A stretch of DNA of 53,816 nucleotides from Eubacteriaceae bacterium. GTDB lineage: Bacteria; Bacillota; Clostridia; Peptostreptococcales; Anaerovoracaceae. The position numbers were made by a program, and so were the translations under genes. Location of the stretch: positions 767,028 through 820,843 of the forward strand of contig CABIXY010000001.1 in NCBI GenBank assembly GCA_902362805.1. The letters are read 5' to 3'. Of the stretch, positions 50,968 to 53,816 are shown one piece after another. Numbering within the stretch: the stretch's first letter is position 1; every line of letters begins with the position of its first letter. The notes under the pieces are model-generated. The model saw nothing but the letters and a program-made list of their open reading frames with translations, did no database searches and was not told where the DNA came from.

Positions 50968-51768
50968 ATGGATGATTTTTTAGAAATGGTGGAAGAAGAA
51001 CTGCATCATCAAAAAATATTATTGAAGAAAAGCAAACAGGTTTTGAAAAAAGGCACAGAGGGGACACTCAGATGCAGATCGCGAAAAGAGGGGACGGCAA
51101 TCTATCGGATAAAGAGAGAAGGCGGGCCGCAACAGGAAGTCAATATCACAGATCAGAAAGATTTGATCGAGGCTCTCCTTGACAAAAAAGTCAGTAAGGT
51201 AACGCTGAACGCCGCTGAAAAGAACATAAGGGCACTGCAGAAATTAAAAGAACAATATCAGCCCAACACTTTTACAGATATCATAGGGCAGTTGTCCAAG
51301 AGTTATCTCGATGCCGTCGCTGCCTTGGGCAGCGCGCAAACTCTAGATGAAGAGGGCAGACCCATTCAATACCACTTTGATCCAGAAAAGCACATCCATG
51401 AGACTAACTGCGGACTGATGGTGCGATCAAAATCCGAGGTCATTATTACCAATGCTTTAACCAGCTATGGCATTCCCTTTTCCTACGAAAAAGATTTCCC
51501 TCGTTACGAAGACGATCCATGGCCTATGCAGCCAGATTACACCTTTGACTTGCCCAATGGGGAAGTCAAGCTATGGGAGCATCTGGGGATGCTGAAAAAG
51601 GAGAAATATTGCAAGCATAACGCAGACAAACTATATTGGTATCAAAAGCTGGGCTTTCACATCGGCAGAAATCTGATCATCACCCAGGATGATGCAAAGG
51701 GCAATTGCAGCAGCCCTTATATCGACAAGATGATTCGCGAGCATCTGCTGCCATATTACAGAAGGTGA
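50968..51768 (+). CDS. PD-(D/E)XK-nuclease-like protein, paralogue of the 28519 gene
   Basis: A 266-residue protein sharing three C-terminal blocks with the protein at 28519-29382: RSKSE (E157), PDYTF (D190) and KLWEHLGML (E204), plus GFHIGRNLIITQDD near the end. The N-terminal third is lysine-rich and probably helical. As in the paralogue, no clear catalytic lysine follows the last acid. ATG 50968 with AAAGGAG ahead is the start. It stands alone. A nuclease fold is plausible from the spacing of acids, but function is unknown. Confidence 0.6.
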   Translation: MDDFLEMVEEELHHQKILLKKSKQVLKKGTEGTLRCRSRKEGTAIYRIKREGGPQQEVNITDQKDLIEALLDKKVSKVTLNAAEKNIRALQKLKEQYQPNTFTDIIGQLSKSYLDAVAALGSAQTLDEEGRPIQYHFDPEKHIHETNCGLMVRSKSEVIITNALTSYGIPFSYEKDFPRYEDDPWPMQPDYTFDLPNGEVKLWEHLGMLKKEKYCKHNADKLYWYQKLGFHIGRNLIITQDDAKGNCSSPYIDKMIREHLLPYYRR

Positions 51769-51778
51769 CCAGAGGTCT

Positions 51779-52324
51779 TTACAACTTATCCAAATATTCA
51801 TCTGCGATTTTGTTGATCTTTTCTATTTTGTCAGCGATTTTTCTCGGGTCGCTTTGAAAGTCGTAGTTGGGACTGCTGTGAGCCAGGCAGCAGTTCCAGG
51901 CATTGCAGATTTCGCTAAGTGAAGCGAGAATTTTTTCCCTTACCGCTGGTGTCAGCGTGTCTTCGTGATCTGCATACTCATATTTCAGCCATTGAGAGTA
52001 GAGACCGACATCAAAAACATCGTACTTCGCGTACAATTTGTCAGCTTGCTTGAAATCTTTGATTGCCATCGCGTTGCTATAACATCCGTAGTAGAAATCA
52101 TCTATCAATTCTTTTGTCTGTACAACGGTGGCAGTAGAAGAACCTATTTCCTCCAGGTCTTCATCAATAGAGGCAAGCTGGTTGTTCATACCGTCGAGGC
52201 TCTGGTATACAGAACGGTCGATATAATGCCGAAGCTGATAGATATGACGGACGCTGAATGCCAGGCAGGCAGTCAGTACGATGCAAATTAGGATGGTAAC
52301 GATATTAATGTTTTCTTTCTTCAT
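51779..52324 (-). CDS. Single-pass membrane protein of unknown function
   Basis: A 181-residue protein with one N-terminal membrane helix (IVTILICIVLTACLAFSV, about residues 7-24). A mostly helical outer domain follows that I do not recognise. ATG 52324 follows GAGAGGTGAG. It begins 14 bases after the stop of the Crp/Fnr-type gene on the same strand, so the two are probably one operon. It might be controlled by, or signal to, that regulator. Confidence 0.7.
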   Translation of the reverse strand: MKKENINIVTILICIVLTACLAFSVRHIYQLRHYIDRSVYQSLDGMNNQLASIDEDLEEIGSSTATVVQTKELIDDFYYGCYSNAMAIKDFKQADKLYAKYDVFDVGLYSQWLKYEYADHEDTLTPAVREKILASLSEICNAWNCCLAHSSPNYDFQSDPRKIADKIEKINKIADEYLDKL

Positions 52325-52337
52325 TGCACTCACCTCT

Positions 52338-52988
52338 CTATAATCCAGATGATCCATTGGTACTAACTTTATCTGCCAAATCCTGCAAAGCTTGGGGGTC
52401 TGTTATCAGGTATCCGCTGCTATTTTTCGTTAAAATGCCTTTCTTAGCAAAAGCCGCTATTACGTAGAGCAGATGGCGGTAGGAGACACCGAGAAATTCT
52501 GCTGTTTCCGTGTGTTTCTCTCGATAAACGCCGCCGGTGGCAGTCGTGAGAATGAAGGCGGCTAAACGATTTTCCAAAGGGTAGGTCTGACTTTTTGAAT
52601 ACGCAGCAGTATTGCGCAGTGCTTTTTTGCTCAGAAACAGGCAGAGCTGGCGGAGAAACTTCACATCGGTCATAATCTGCTCACGGCAGGCAGCGGTGTC
52701 AATTCTGTAGCATTGGCAGGGTGTGATTGCAGTTATGCCGTTGGCACATTGCTGTGCGCCTAAGAATTCCATTTCTCCGATAAAGCAGGGAGCGTCAAGG
52801 AAGCTGACCAGAGAAGTTCGTCCGTTTTCATGGGTCAAAAACAACTTGGCTCTGCCTTCCATCAAGTAATATAGAGGGGAAGAATCAGTGCCTTCTTCTA
52901 ATATCGATTCGCCGCTTTCGAACTTTACAATGGAACAAAAAGGCTCAATATCAAAGCTGAATAATTCCGTCAAGGGAAATGGTTTCAT
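52338..52988 (-). CDS. Crp/Fnr-family transcriptional regulator (YeiL-like)
   Basis: A 216-residue regulator with an N-terminal cyclic-nucleotide-binding-type beta barrel (GESILEEGTDSSPLYYLMEG, about 26-45). The C-terminal winged HTH has HTETAEFLGVSYRHLLYVIA near 159-178. It resembles YeiL-type Crp/Fnr members in size. Cysteines at several positions could bind a cluster, but no Fnr-like arrangement is clear. GGAGG lies about 11 bases before the ATG. The methyltransferase gene is divergent, 87 bases away. Confidence 0.85.
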   Translation of the reverse strand: MKPFPLTELFSFDIEPFCSIVKFESGESILEEGTDSSPLYYLMEGRAKLFLTHENGRTSLVSFLDAPCFIGEMEFLGAQQCANGITAITPCQCYRIDTAACREQIMTDVKFLRQLCLFLSKKALRNTAAYSKSQTYPLENRLAAFILTTATGGVYREKHTETAEFLGVSYRHLLYVIAAFAKKGILTKNSSGYLITDPQALQDLADKVSTNGSSGL

Positions 52989-53075
52989 AAAGTTAGGTCC
53001 TCCGTTAATGATGTGAGAAATCTCATATTCATTTTACTCTAATTTATGGTACAATGCAACAAAAGGAGGCTGACT

Positions 53076-53723
53076 ATGGAACAGATAGAATACTGGGACA
53101 GTGTTTCAGAGGTAAAAGAATTTACGACGCCTTTTCAGACAGAGGCTTTTGGAAAGTACGTGAGAAAGAAAGACGTGATTGCGGATATCGGCTGTGGCTA
53201 TGGCCGCACGCTGCACCAACTACAGCAGGAGGGGTTTCAAAATCTCCTCGGCTTTGATTTTGCAGCGGGCATGATTGAACGAGGAAAGCAACAGTTTCCC
53301 ACTCTCGACCTACGGGTAAAGGAAGGAGATGCCATCGATCTGCCCGACCAAAGTGTAGACGCAGTCATACTCTTCGCCGTTTTGACCTGTATAAGAGACG
53401 ATGAGGAACAGCGACGTCTGATTAAAGAGATTCAGCGTGTGTTAAAGCCAGGCGGCGTCTTGTATGTCAACGATTTTCTTCTGAATACAGACGAGCATAA
53501 TGTGCCTCGTTACGAAAAGTACAAAGACAAGTACGGCGTGTATGGAGTATTTGAACTTCCAGAAGGGGCTGTCTGCAGACACCACGATGAGCGGTGGATC
53601 AAAGAATTACTGGCAGATTTTAGAGAAATGGAGTATCAACATTTGACTTTTACAACCATGAACGGAAATAAGTCCAATGGATTTTACTTTATCGGCAGAA
53701 AAAACAAGCAGAGAATCTTGTAA
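53076..53723 (+). CDS. Class I SAM-dependent methyltransferase
   Basis: A 215-residue methyltransferase. Motif I is VIADIGCGYGRTL near residue 34, the acidic strand GFDFAAGMIERG is near 58, the EGDAIDLP segment is near 82, and the post-core LKPGGVLYVNDF is near 124. The substrate is not indicated. ATG 53076 is chosen because AAAAGGAGG is directly ahead. It is divergent from the Crp/Fnr-type gene. Confidence 0.87.
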   Translation: MEQIEYWDSVSEVKEFTTPFQTEAFGKYVRKKDVIADIGCGYGRTLHQLQQEGFQNLLGFDFAAGMIERGKQQFPTLDLRVKEGDAIDLPDQSVDAVILFAVLTCIRDDEEQRRLIKEIQRVLKPGGVLYVNDFLLNTDEHNVPRYEKYKDKYGVYGVFELPEGAVCRHHDERWIKELLADFREMEYQHLTFTTMNGNKSNGFYFIGRKNKQRIL

Positions 53724-53816
53724 CGCGTTCCAAACCAGCCATAGGCCGGGGAACGCCAGCATAAATTCTGCCAGGCAAATCGCCAGTGGCTCTTTGGGCA
53801 GAATGTCATACGACGC
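53724..53816. other. 93-base tail to the window edge, not assigned
   Basis: No start codon with a ribosome site and no terminator is visible. Some minus-strand reading frames stay open to the edge, but none can be tied to a family. Confidence 0.3.

Overview
The window looks like the chromosome of an anaerobic, amino-acid-fermenting member of the Clostridia, possibly the Anaerovorax/Emergencia group. That placement is inferred from gene content, AG-rich Shine-Dalgarno sites, glycyl radical enzymes (GREs), a four-subunit 2-oxoacid:ferredoxin oxidoreductase, sigma-54 activators and c-di-GMP-I riboswitches. No rRNA, tRNA, CRISPR array or complete insertion sequence was seen.

Layout. (1) 1-13.8 kb is a sigma-54-controlled catabolic region: the end of a TRAP permease, two related PAS/AAA+ activators, an NSS amino-acid symporter with a 34-residue MetS-type subunit, a two-cysteine proline racemase/hydroxyproline epimerase, and a GRE activase followed by two GREs. 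Three good -24/-12 promoters sit before the symporter, the epimerase and the GRE operon. (2) 13.9-16.5 kb holds a C26 glutamine-amidotransferase-like hydrolase, a LysR regulator and a DUF554 membrane protein. (3) 16.7-28.05 kb is the most unusual part. It encodes a YkvI-type permease, a third GRE whose active site reads Cys-x-Gln instead of Cys-x-Glu, its own activase, a GlmL/MutL-like ATPase, a fused adenosylcobalamin mutase related to glutamate mutase, a GntR/FCD regulator, two ProC-like reductases and a dehydrogenase-fold protein lacking the usual catalytic residues. A frameshifted relic of a sigma-54 activator HTH lies inside it. (4) 28.5-33.1 kb has a PD-(D/E)XK-like protein, a P-loop ATPase and a Vor/Kor operon. 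(5) 33.2-43.4 kb has two large secreted proteins, each behind a c-di-GMP-I riboswitch with a terminator and sharing a C-terminal domain, flanking a BlaI/BlaR-like operon and a candidate structured RNA. The second protein's promoter carries a run of ten G in its spacer. (6) 43.6-53.8 kb is mostly housekeeping and small regulatory genes (cca, glnS, GNAT/TetR pair, PAP2, AIM24-like, Crp/Fnr, methyltransferase) plus an rpn-type nuclease gene broken by two small palindromic insertions.

How it may work together (inference). Region 1 probably imports an amino acid or hydroxyproline isomer, epimerises it and eliminates across it by radical chemistry. Region 3 combines two radical systems, glycyl radical and B12, with an importer, a regulator and imine-reductase-like enzymes. 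This suggests an undescribed amino-acid degradation pathway. Its substrate cannot be read from sequence.
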